From Bacillota bacterium (GTDB lineage Bacteria > Bacillota_E > JAJZYS01 > JAJYTV01), in contig JAJZVM010000186.1 of NCBI GenBank assembly GCA_021845645.1, positions 1 through 7,455 on the forward strand: 7,455 bases of DNA. Reading direction: 5' to 3'. The notes under the pieces are model-generated. The model saw only the letters and a list, made by a program, of their open reading frames with translations. It was not told where the DNA came from and made no database searches. Each line of letters opens with the position of its first letter. Positions within the stretch are counted from its first letter, which is position 1. Below, piece after piece: positions 1-5,911 of the stretch. A program made the position numbers and the translations under genes.

Positions 1-102
1 AAGCTCTCTGGCAGCTACACGAATGGGTACAAGTTCCATGACCTAACTCTAGCACTAATCTACACCAAACTCAATAGAACGCTAGATGTTATCGAGCAGT
101 AA
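1..102 (+). CDS. 3' end of an unidentified gene (partial, cut by window start)
   Basis: Frame 1 is open from the first base to a TAA at 100-102 and gives 33 residues with a protein-like mix, ending in YTKLNRTLDVIEQ. The stretch is clearly AT-richer than the rest of the window, and its codons look different from the neighbouring genes. It runs towards the leftward secreted-protein gene and overlaps that gene's last 43 bases. No family is recognisable from so short a tail. An open frame of this length in moderate-GC DNA could also be chance, so this is tentative. Confidence 0.35.
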   Translation, partial: KLSGSYTNGYKFHDLTLALIYTKLNRTLDVIEQ

Positions 103-1118
103 CTACCCCCCGTGCTCGGCGTGGTCGCCCCTGCCACCGTCGAGGCTGGTCGGGTGACGGCGAAGCCGGAGGAGGCGTTCGAGATCGACCGGGTCACGGT
201 ATGACCGGAGACGCTGGTGCCGGAGCTCGCCGTCAGGCTGCCGTTCGCGCCGACGCTGAAGCCTGTGCTGCCGCTCGTGACGGCCGGGCTCTGTACGGTC
301 ACCTGGATAGGCTTCGTGAACTTCGTGATCAGCTGGCCTGTCGCAGTGTCCACCACCTTGAAGGCGAGCGCTGAGACGAGAGACTGCCCCGCGGGCACCT
401 GGATGCTCGCGGGCGCTGCTGTGAGGAGTTCGAACTTGACGGCGGCGGGGAAGGTGCCGGCGGGAATGGCGACGGTGATCGGGCCGTAGTGCAGCGTGCC
501 AGCGGCCCCGGCACCCAGGTTCGTCGTCGCTACGACAGACGAGAAGCCGTGCTGGGTGAAGTCTGGGGCGCCTGTCGCGGCGGGGGCCGTCTTCGGGCTG
601 AGAACCACCCAGCCAGCCAGCGCGGCGGGAACGGGGTGGGCAAGGACGTCTCCCGTGATGGTCGCGGGCACCGCGTTCGGCACGATCTGGCCAGTTGTCG
701 TGACGTTGTCGTACACGCTTGCGGAGTTCACGCTGCTGCTTGTGAGCGTGAACGTGGCGGGCTTCAGCAAAGTGGGAACAAGGAGGCCAGTCGTCTGGTC
801 GACGATGCGCAGCGCGAAGTCGGCGACGACCGTCTCGCCCTTGGGCGCCTTGGCCTGGAAGGACGACGTGGGGGCCTCGAGCAGTTCGAACCGGACAGCG
901 TCGGGCAAGGCGCCCTGAGGCACGTTCACCGTGATCGGGCCGTATTGGACGGATCCGCTGGCGCCGGCCGCGATGTTCGCGGACGCAACCACGTTCGGGA
1001 ATCCGAGCTTCGTGAAGTCGGGGGCGGTGGTCGCGTACTGCGCACGGGCCGCCATGGGAACCAGGAGCCCGGCCGCTGCCATGAGAGCGGCCATGAGACC
1101 GGATCTGCGCAGGTGCAC
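60..1118 (-). CDS. Secreted protein with two tandem ZU5-like beta domains
   Basis: This is a 352-residue exported protein of unknown function. The chosen start is GTG 1116-1118, which follows a near-perfect ribosome site (AAAGGAGGT, 1125-1133) at 6 nt. The frame also opens at GTG 1170-1172, but no ribosome site precedes it and it would bury the signal peptide. Residues 1-26 form a signal peptide (basic HLRR, hydrophobic core, cleavage after AARA). The mature chain is an imperfect tandem duplication: unit 1 about residues 32-183, unit 2 about 184-325. Each unit starts APDFT..GF, then has GxxGxxxYGPITVxxPxGxxPxAVxFELL, and later V-D-TxTGxL. The PxGAxP signature recalls ZU5-like domains, which is a resemblance only. 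A Thr/Ser-rich tail reaches TPSTGG and then changes abruptly to an AT-rich SYCSITSS ending, with no membrane anchor. The C-terminus may therefore be truncated. Confidence 0.85.
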   Translation of the reverse strand: MHLRRSGLMAALMAAAGLLVPMAARAQYATTAPDFTKLGFPNVVASANIAAGASGSVQYGPITVNVPQGALPDAVRFELLEAPTSSFQAKAPKGETVVADFALRIVDQTTGLLVPTLLKPATFTLTSSSVNSASVYDNVTTTGQIVPNAVPATITGDVLAHPVPAALAGWVVLSPKTAPAATGAPDFTQHGFSSVVATTNLGAGAAGTLHYGPITVAIPAGTFPAAVKFELLTAAPASIQVPAGQSLVSALAFKVVDTATGQLITKFTKPIQVTVQSPAVTSGSTGFSVGANGSLTASSGTSVSGHTVTRSISNASSGFAVTRPASTVAGATTPSTGGSYCSITSSVLLSLV

Positions 1119-1124
1119 AGAGGG

Positions 1125-1133
1125 ACCTCCTTT
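1125..1133 (-). promoter_or_regulatory. Ribosome binding site deciding the start at 1118
   Basis: Read on the minus strand this is AAAGGAGGT, nearly complementary to the 16S rRNA tail, with 6 nt to GTG 1116-1118. It settles the start of the tandem-repeat secreted protein 18 codons inside the longest open frame. Confidence 0.8.
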
Positions 1134-1208
1134 GCCGGAGCCACTCGAAGCGGGTCTCGCGATTAACTTCACTCTAGCGCTCAGGGTTTTTGGGGGCTAC
1201 GGATACAA

Positions 1209-1247
1209 GTTTGGCCAGCGGACATGCGGCGGAGACCGTGGCCAAAC
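1209..1247. promoter_or_regulatory. 9-bp inverted repeat, candidate operator
   Basis: Perfect arms GTTTGGCCA (1209-1217) and TGGCCAAAC (1239-1247) are separated by 21 nt. Each contains the self-complementary TGGCCA, with centres 27 bp apart. The repeat lies in the divergent space between the leftward secreted protein and the rightward selenoprotein candidate. The right arm covers where a -35 element would sit for the TATACT box at 1260-1265. This arrangement suggests a regulator site, but the binding protein is unknown. Confidence 0.4.
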
Positions 1248-1259
1248 CCGCGGGTTCGG

Positions 1260-1265
1260 TATACT
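1260..1265 (+). promoter_or_regulatory. Candidate -10 box for the DsbA-like gene
   Basis: TATACT differs from TATAAT at one base and lies 82 nt upstream of ATG 1348. No consensus -35 is present at 16-18 bp spacing; that position is covered by the right arm of the TGGCCAAAC repeat, which would suit an activator-dependent or repressed promoter. The implied leader contains a small hairpin, GGGGC (1295-1299) pairing with GCCCC (1305-1309). Confidence 0.35.
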
Positions 1266-1347
1266 GGGTGCACAATCGGGCGCAGGCCTGTGCGGGGGCA
1301 CGAAGCCCCTGTCTGCCATTGAGGTCCGCAAGGTGGGGGAGTGGCGC

Positions 1348-1968
1348 ATGTCCATCGGCGTGGAGATCTTCTCGGACTACGTCTGACCGTTCTGCTATAT
1401 CGGCGAGGGTCTCGTCGACAAGCTGAGTCGGGAGCCGGATCTGAACCTCGACGTCACGTGGCTGCCGTTCGAGTTGCACGCCGACACGCCCGACGAGGGC
1501 ATGGCTCTGAGCGCGTACTTCGGCAGGGCGAGCGAGCGCATCGCGGCGATGCACGATGAGCTGAGCCGACGGGCAGAAGAGCTCGGCCTCGCGTTCAACC
1601 CGCCGGAGATCCTCGCGAACACGCGCAAGGCGCACGTCCTCACAGAGTACGCGCGCGACCGGCGCCGGCTGGACGAGCTGCACCGGGAGCTCTTTCGGGT
1701 GAACTTCGTCGAAGGCGGAAACCTCGGTGCCGATGCGGTTCTCATGGAGGCGACCGGGCGGGTGGGGCTCAATCCCGAGCAAGCGATGGCAGCCCTCGAT
1801 CGGCCGGAGTATCTCGAGCGAGTGCAAGGGGCCATCCGGCGCTCGCGCCAGATCGGCGTCACCGGCGTCCCGACGTTCATTGTCGACGGCAAGTACATGA
1901 TCGTCGGTGCCCACCCCTACGAGGCGCTGCGCGACGCGTTGCGGCAGATTGCGCAGGGGAAGGGGTAG
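1348..1968 (+). CDS. DsbA/FrnE-like thiol oxidoreductase, candidate selenoprotein (UPFC active site)
   Basis: Read through the in-frame TGA at 1384-1386 as selenocysteine, this gives a 206-residue thioredoxin-fold protein of the DsbA/FrnE/2-hydroxychromene-2-carboxylate isomerase group. ATG 1348 is preceded by GGGGGAG with a 6-nt spacer. The N-terminal strand VEIFSDYV leads directly to U13-P-F-C16-Y-I-G, where relatives have C-P-[FW]-C-[YP]-[IL]-G. WLPFELHADTPDEG, a helical insert, and IGVTGVPTFIVDGKYMIVGA with cis-Pro175 follow without frame change, ending in the usual YEALRDAL helix. C16 is the only Cys in the protein. There is no signal peptide, so the location is probably cytoplasmic. A SECIS-like hairpin follows the TGA (1400-1418). 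A GNAT gene lies 58 bp downstream. Family members catalyse thiol-disulfide exchange or related chemistry; the substrate here is unknown. Conventional calling would give a short internal-start protein from about 1474 lacking the active site. The alternatives are a sequencing error (TGC to TGA) or a pseudogene. Confidence 0.82.
1384..1386 (+). other. In-frame TGA, predicted selenocysteine codon
   Basis: The TGA stands at codon 13, exactly the first Cys of the CxxC motif (SDYV-TGA-PFCYIG). Reading frame and family similarity are continuous before and after it. Replacing the nucleophilic Cys of a thioredoxin-fold motif, giving UxxC, is the standard position for Sec in redox selenoproteins. Confidence 0.8.
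1400..1418 (+). promoter_or_regulatory. Putative bacterial SECIS hairpin
   Basis: TCGGCGAG (1400-1407) pairs with CTCGTCGA (1411-1418): eight continuous pairs including one G-U, closed by a GGU triloop (1408-1410). Twenty-one bases separate the TGA from the loop. Bacterial SECIS elements, which bind SelB, lie just downstream of the UGA inside the coding region and have a small apical loop with a conserved GU; the E. coli fdhF element has a similar GGUCU at its apex. Here the apex also reads GGUCU. The family rules are established knowledge; function at this site is inference. Confidence 0.7.
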
Positions 1969-2026
1969 GCCGGGGGGACAGGCTCCGCTGGTCGATGGTG
2001 GGGAAAGACTGGGCCCAGGTTCCTGC

Positions 2027-2605
2027 ATGCGCATATGGGGTGGTGGCGTGTCCGACTCGATCACAGTGCGGACAGCATCGAAGGAAGACGCAGACAGCAT
2101 CGCGCGGGTCTCGGTGCGCACCTGGCGGGCGACCTACCGCGGGATGCTGCCGGACGATTTCCTGGACCACTTCGGCGACGATATCGAGAGCAGGACGCAG
2201 CGCTGGCGCGCGCGGCTGCCCGAGCGCGGACCGAATTTCACCCTCGTGGCCGCCTCGGATCTGGAAGGGGTCATAGGCTTCGCCTCGGGAGGTCCGGACC
2301 GCCAGGATCCCACCTTCAGGGAGATCTACGCGCTCTATGTCCTGCCGGCCTGCCATGGGCAGGGCGTGGGGCGCAGACTCGTGCGCGCGATGGCGTGGGC
2401 CCTCGCTCGCCGCGGAGCCGCGCCGCTCCGTGTCTGGGTGCTATCCGCAAATCCGTCGCGCGGTTTCTACGAACGGCTTGGCGGGCGGGCTGAGGGCGTG
2501 AGGATCCGCGACATCGGGGGAGCGGAGGTCGAGGAGACCGCCTACCAATGGGCGTCGATTGACGCGCTCGTGTCATCCCCCGTTGTCAACCGATGCAACA
2601 GGTGA
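2027..2605 (+). CDS. GNAT family N-acetyltransferase
   Basis: This 192-residue protein has a complete GNAT fold and would transfer an acetyl group from acetyl-CoA to an unidentified amine. The opening ITVRTASKEDADSIARVSVRTWRATYRGMLPDDFLDHF matches the common GNAT N-terminus. LEGVIGFASGG is the third strand. IYALYVLPACHGQGVGRRLVRAM carries the acetyl-CoA pyrophosphate loop (HGQGVG, about residues 110-115). LRVWVLSANPSRGFYERLG is the N...FYerlG motif near the C-terminus. Start choice is open: ATG 2027 has a weak AGGT at 6 nt, while GTG 2048, just before SDSITVR, has GGGG at 7 nt. The frame runs further upstream into the DsbA-like gene, but that part is not family-like. With only 58 bp after the DsbA-like gene, co-transcription is likely. 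Substrate cannot be predicted. Confidence 0.9.
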   Translation: MRIWGGGVSDSITVRTASKEDADSIARVSVRTWRATYRGMLPDDFLDHFGDDIESRTQRWRARLPERGPNFTLVAASDLEGVIGFASGGPDRQDPTFREIYALYVLPACHGQGVGRRLVRAMAWALARRGAAPLRVWVLSANPSRGFYERLGGRAEGVRIRDIGGAEVEETAYQWASIDALVSSPVVNRCNR

Positions 2606-2671
2606 TCTTGCAGCCCGCGCAGCACAGATACCATGGCTTCGCATCGAAACTGGCCAGGATGTGCTCGCGCA

Positions 2672-2692
2672 GGTGCGGCGGAGGGTCGCACC
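2672..2692. terminator. Hairpin between convergent genes (weak terminator candidate)
   Basis: GGTGCG (2672-2677) pairs with CGCACC (2687-2692) around a 9-nt loop in the 111-bp gap between the convergent GNAT and lipoprotein genes. Position suits a shared bidirectional terminator, but neither strand has a T-run after the stem, so it is not a classical intrinsic terminator. Confidence 0.25.
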
Positions 2693-2716
2693 CTAGCGGT
2701 CAGGAACCCGCACGAC

Positions 2717-3346
2717 TTACGGTTGCGTGCGTGAGTCACAGATCTCGCGACCGCCGGGGTCCTTGAGCGCAATGTCCAAGCGTCCGCCGGTGTTACGGAC
2801 CCTGACGAACCAAAAACCATCCGGCAGCACTCTTGCGGCGTAGCTCCTGCCGCCGAGCGTCAGGACAAGACGCCCGACCGCTTGCGCGTTCTGCTCAAGC
2901 TGACCCGCGATCAGGATGTACTTGGGGCTGAACGTCTGCTCGACGTTGGGGCTTACCGGTTTTGGCGGCTGCAGATCGAGCGGCGAGGTCGTAAGAGACA
3001 CGGTCGCCCCAAGCGCGTCGTCGCACGCATATGGCCCCGTGGCGTCGGCGATGCTCGCGTACTGCCATACCGACCAGTTGCTCTTGTAACGATAAAGAAC
3101 GGCGGCGACCGTCGACAGCGGTGGCGACGAAGCGCTCGCGGGCTTCGGAATGAGAAAGTACAGCCTGCTCTGCCCCGAGAGATCTGCGTGAAACGGATAG
3201 ACCTTGGTGATAGCCGTGAATTGCTTGGTGAGCGCGGACTGCGGGGTCGCTGTCCCGCCGCAGCCCGCGAGCGAGACGAGGGAGCATGCCGCGGCAAGCA
3301 GCATCAGAGGACGCGTAGCGGATCCCTCCGATCCCCGGCGGGCCAT
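2717..3346 (-). CDS. Putative lipoprotein of unknown function
   Basis: The 209-residue product starts with a lipoprotein signal: basic MARR, hydrophobic LMLLAAACSLVSL, and lipobox LAGC with the lipidated Cys at residue 29, followed by GG. After signal peptidase II cleavage it would be a 181-residue protein anchored to the outer face of the membrane. The mature part is rich in beta-prone stretches (SRLYFLIPK, VAAVLYRYKSNWSVWQYA, KYILIAGQL, RLVLTLGGRSYAARVL, FWFVRVRNTGGRLDIAL), suggesting a compact beta domain. It has two further Cys (about 108 and 203) that could form a disulfide. ATG 3344-3346 is used although no good ribosome site precedes it; an internal ATG at codon 15 would lose the basic N-region. 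It lies 138 bp after the zinc-ribbon gene on the same strand. No family recognised. Confidence 0.8.
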   Translation of the reverse strand: MARRGSEGSATRPLMLLAAACSLVSLAGCGGTATPQSALTKQFTAITKVYPFHADLSGQSRLYFLIPKPASASSPPLSTVAAVLYRYKSNWSVWQYASIADATGPYACDDALGATVSLTTSPLDLQPPKPVSPNVEQTFSPKYILIAGQLEQNAQAVGRLVLTLGGRSYAARVLPDGFWFVRVRNTGGRLDIALKDPGGREICDSRTQP

Positions 3347-3484
3347 CGGGTTTGGCCGGCAGCTCGCCTGGCCGTTCGCGACGCCTGCCGCGATACGGTA
3401 TGCCGGCAGCCGCAGAACAGACTGATTTTGCTCAGGCCGCCCACGGCCCGCCCAGCGCCAGGGGAGAAGCCGGTGGGGGACAGA

Positions 3485-3691
3485 TCAGGTGGCGCCGCCT
3501 GGCAGGAAGAACTCGACGTGGCCGCACTGCGGGCAGCGATACATCTGGAGCGCAAGAATCTCGATGTCCAACTGGTTCCACCCGGCGAACAGGGCCCCGG
3601 CCATGCCCGTGTGCCCGCCGGTGCGGAAGTCTTCTTCGCCAACGAGATCCAGGACGGCATTGCAGTGGGTGCAGGTGACTCGATCGTTCAC
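3485..3691 (-). CDS. Small zinc-ribbon protein
   Basis: A 68-residue protein has two CxxC knuckles: C7-T-H-C10 near the N-terminus and C53-P-Q-C56-G near the C-terminus. Four Cys so placed would bind one zinc. Between them lies a Gly-rich segment (FRTGGHTGMAGALFAGW) and an acidic/hydrophobic helix-like stretch (NQLDIEILALQMY). The ending YRCPQCGHVEFFLPG is typical of small stand-alone zinc ribbons annotated only as hypothetical or zinc-ribbon proteins. The start is GTG 3689-3691, supported by AAGGAGG (3701-3707) at 9 nt. It lies between the large secreted protein and the lipoprotein on the same strand. It has no signal peptide, so it is cytoplasmic. Function unknown; binding of a partner protein or nucleic acid is possible. 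Confidence 0.85.
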   Translation of the reverse strand: MNDRVTCTHCNAVLDLVGEEDFRTGGHTGMAGALFAGWNQLDIEILALQMYRCPQCGHVEFFLPGGAT

Positions 3692-3700
3692 GGTGCCGCG

Positions 3701-3707
3701 CCTCCTT
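3701..3707 (-). promoter_or_regulatory. Ribosome binding site of the zinc-ribbon gene
   Basis: AAGGAGG on the minus strand, 9 nt before GTG 3689-3691. It supports both the reality of this short gene and its non-ATG start. Confidence 0.75.
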
Positions 3708-3720
3708 GCGCACAGGCTGT

Positions 3721-3735
3721 GGGGAAGATTTCCCC
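3721..3735. repeat. Short palindrome upstream of the zinc-ribbon gene
   Basis: GGGGAA and TTCCCC form perfect 6-bp arms around a 3-nt centre, 30 nt upstream of the zinc-ribbon start codon. As DNA it could be an operator; as RNA it would be a small hairpin just ahead of the ribosome site. No known regulator is assigned. Confidence 0.3.
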
Positions 3736-3788
3736 AACGGGGCCGTCATCCCTTGTGCATACGCCAAGCGGGCGTCGAAACTGTAGCC

Positions 3789-3817
3789 CCCGCTCACCCG
3801 GGACCACCGTGAGCGGG
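3789..3817. repeat. 9-bp hairpin after the large secreted-protein gene
   Basis: CCCGCTCAC (3789-3797) pairs perfectly with GTGAGCGGG (3809-3817) around an 11-nt loop, 85 bp beyond the stop of the leftward secreted-protein gene. It could end or stabilise that transcript. No T-run follows on the minus strand, so it would not be a canonical intrinsic terminator; an operator for the downstream zinc-ribbon gene is the alternative. Confidence 0.35.
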
Positions 3818-3901
3818 TGCGCCCTTCGGGGAGACGCAGGCGAGTACCCGCCATGACGGCGCCGCGGTCGGCCGCGCACGACGGCGCCCGCCGGGCGGCG
3901 C

Positions 3902-5545
3902 TCAGACGGAGCAACTGATCGAGCGCGGGGTCCATGTGCCGCTCGGCAAAGCGGACTTGTCAGCTCCCTTTGGCGTCGGTTTCGGAACCGCCACATCCCA
4001 GATCTGCTGCAGCTGCTCTGACCAGATGGCTGGTGCGGGCCCTATGGGGAGTTCCGGGCTTGTGAAATCCCGGAAGGAATCCCTGAGCGTGGCCGACTCG
4101 GCCTTGGCCTTGCCGTAGAACGAGGAGAGGCTGGTCGCGCAAGTCGGGGTCAGATTGCCGTAAAACCCGATTGTGGTGAAGTGGTACCAGGTCGGGTTCC
4201 TGCGCTCGAGGTTTGGTACCGGGTCAAGGCTTGTCAGGTCATGGGCGTCGTCCTCGGCGACCAAGAGGGCATTGGACAGGAAGCAGCCCTGTTCGGCGGC
4301 GAGCCGGCCTTTCGCTGGTCCGTGGCCGTAGGCGGTTATGCAGAGTTTGGGCAGATTGACGAAGTCGTCGTAGAGGTTGTTGTAGACCTCGAGTTCCCAG
4401 TACGCGGTGCAGGCGACGCGCAGGTTGATGTTCGCGTGCCTGGAGTACGCGACCGGGCACGTGCCATAGAGCCTCTGATGGCTCTTGACGTAGTTTGCGA
4501 GGTCAGCCATGAGCGTCTGCGCTGTGCTGTCGTTGGCGGCTGCGGCGGTCCAGCGGCCCACGAACATGTCGAAGCCGATCAGATCGGCGATCGAGCCGTC
4601 CCCGATGATCGACCGCCCCAGGCGCAAGTTCCGGAAGCCAGGGACGGGGAACTTCAGCGTGATGCCGATGTCCTCGCTTGCGCCGGGATACACCCGCGCA
4701 AGCAGGCTTTGCAGAACCGGGTCGGTCGCGGCGGCGAAGTCCGGGCAGGTGCGAGACTGGGAGTTGGAGCCCTGGGCGCAGAACACGAAAAAGCCGCTTC
4801 CCAGTCGGTCCTTGAATTCCGCGTAGGACGTGCCCTGGAACATGAAGGGCGGCGCTGGCGTGTCGGTAAAGAGCGGATCGAACTCCTCCCAGGCACTGGT
4901 GCCTGCGGTGAAGGGCGGGGGGAGGTGGTCGGCCCACGCACCCGCGTTGGCAAAGGTGACCGATAGGCTGGCGATTACTCCGGCCGGGTTGTACGACCCG
5001 CCCGGCGCATTGGTGCCCACGATCTTGATGGTGTTCTTGCCCTGGACAAGCCCTGTGGTGAAGTCCTTGATCGCCACGCCGCTGTAGCCGGAGACTTGGT
5101 CCACGAGCCGACCGTTCAGATACACATTCGCCGAGTTGTCGGCCGCGATGCGTAGAACGCCACCCTGGGGCGGCCCGGGGACATTGAAAGTCGTGGAGAG
5201 CGTGACGGACTCACCGCTGAGGGTCCCCGGGCCGGATCCCGGCCCGCCCTGACAGGCGGCCTGGCCCTGATTGGCCCAGATCCAGCTGGCTCCGGAGATC
5301 TGGGTCCACACGTTGGCGTAGTCGCACTCGACGAGCGCGGGCCGCGCACCCGGTTGCGCCAGCCAATGCCCGTTGGTTGCCACCGTAAGGGTCGCGATAC
5401 CGTGCGGCGCAGCGCTCCTGGCTGCAGCGAGCGGCGCTCCGGCGACCGTCGTCCAGGTCACGATAGGAAAAAGCAGCGCGAGTCCCCGCACCATCCAGGA
5501 CTTGGCCCGCGGCTGGAGCCAGCGGCGCGAACGCAGAGTGCGCAC
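3902..5545 (-). CDS. Large secreted Cys-rich protein with N-terminal beta-sandwich domain
   Basis: The 547-residue product starts at GTG 5543-5545, with GGAG at 6 nt; TTG 5555-5557 (551 residues, GGGGAG at only 4 nt) is the alternative. A basic N-region (RTLRSRRW...RAK) and hydrophobic core at about 21-41 form a signal peptide ending near LAAARSA. About residues 72-198 read like a galactose-binding-type jelly roll: WIWAN, VTLSTTFNV, GGVLRIAADNSANVYLNGRLV, LVQGKNTIKIVGTN, YNPAGVIASLSV. This resembles carbohydrate-binding modules and fits binding of glycans or the cell surface (inference). The remaining roughly 350 residues match no family I recognise; notable stretches are FFVFCAQGSNSQSRTCPDF, GFDMFVGRW and AYWELEVYNNLYDDF. 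About ten Cys in the mature chain allow several disulfides, fitting an extracellular location. No catalytic motif is evident. It probably heads the leftward group with the zinc-ribbon and lipoprotein genes, although the gaps (210 and 138 bp) leave room for separate promoters. Confidence 0.85.
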   Translation of the reverse strand: MRTLRSRRWLQPRAKSWMVRGLALLFPIVTWTTVAGAPLAAARSAAPHGIATLTVATNGHWLAQPGARPALVECDYANVWTQISGASWIWANQGQAACQGGPGSGPGTLSGESVTLSTTFNVPGPPQGGVLRIAADNSANVYLNGRLVDQVSGYSGVAIKDFTTGLVQGKNTIKIVGTNAPGGSYNPAGVIASLSVTFANAGAWADHLPPPFTAGTSAWEEFDPLFTDTPAPPFMFQGTSYAEFKDRLGSGFFVFCAQGSNSQSRTCPDFAAATDPVLQSLLARVYPGASEDIGITLKFPVPGFRNLRLGRSIIGDGSIADLIGFDMFVGRWTAAAANDSTAQTLMADLANYVKSHQRLYGTCPVAYSRHANINLRVACTAYWELEVYNNLYDDFVNLPKLCITAYGHGPAKGRLAAEQGCFLSNALLVAEDDAHDLTSLDPVPNLERRNPTWYHFTTIGFYGNLTPTCATSLSSFYGKAKAESATLRDSFRDFTSPELPIGPAPAIWSEQLQQIWDVAVPKPTPKGADKSALPSGTWTPRSISCSV

Positions 5546-5911
5546 AAGAAGCTCCAAAGAACTCCCCCCAATGCGGTGCCAGTTTCAGGAACCAGTCAAC
5601 GGAAGGCCAGCACGCTCAGCCGTCGCGCGCGAGATAAGGCCCGGCCGGCCCCGCCGTCAGGCCCGCCTGCACCGGGGGGGCGTCCACCGGGGCAGCCATG
5701 TGGTCCGTGGATTGCTCCAGCCGCCGAAAACCGTGGACGCCTGTGCCGATGGTGCCGCCGGTCGGGAAAGCTCTTTGCCGCCGACGTTCATGACGGCAGT
5801 GCAGCGGTGCATGTGGCCTCGTCGCGCGCGATGGTCGCCTCCACCCGCAGGCGCGGGGGAGGATTCAACGGATGGTGCGGCGATCCCTTGATCGAGCACT
5901 CTCTTTCTACG

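Noticed and set aside
1119..1172. Upstream GTG start at 1170-1172 for the tandem-repeat secreted protein
   Set aside because: It has no ribosome site, and the strong AAAGGAGGT would fall inside the coding sequence; GTG 1118 gives a normal signal peptide.
1474..1968. DsbA-like protein starting at internal TTG 1474
   Set aside because: There is no ribosome site, and this start would discard the family's N-terminal strand and active site encoded just upstream in the same frame. It is an artefact of treating TGA as a stop.
2009..2018. 10-bp palindrome CTGGGCCCAG just upstream of the GNAT start
   Set aside because: Short GC-only palindromes are expected by chance in such DNA, and no second copy or promoter element accompanies it.
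1174..2121. Long open frame on the minus strand (315 codons)
   Set aside because: It lies antisense to the DsbA-like gene and runs into the GNAT gene. Its translation has no domain pattern, while the plus strand carries clear family motifs; it is a GC-driven shadow.
3435..3448. GGCCG/CGGCC hairpin between the zinc-ribbon and lipoprotein genes
   Set aside because: It is only a 5-bp GC stem without a T-run on either strand; too weak to call a terminator.
5560..5880. Possible riboswitch (c-di-GMP, c-di-AMP or cobalamin type) in the divergent region
   Set aside because: Fragments such as GGGAAAGCTC and GGCAAAG loosely recall riboswitch cores, but the conserved order of motifs and supporting helices could not be built on either strand.
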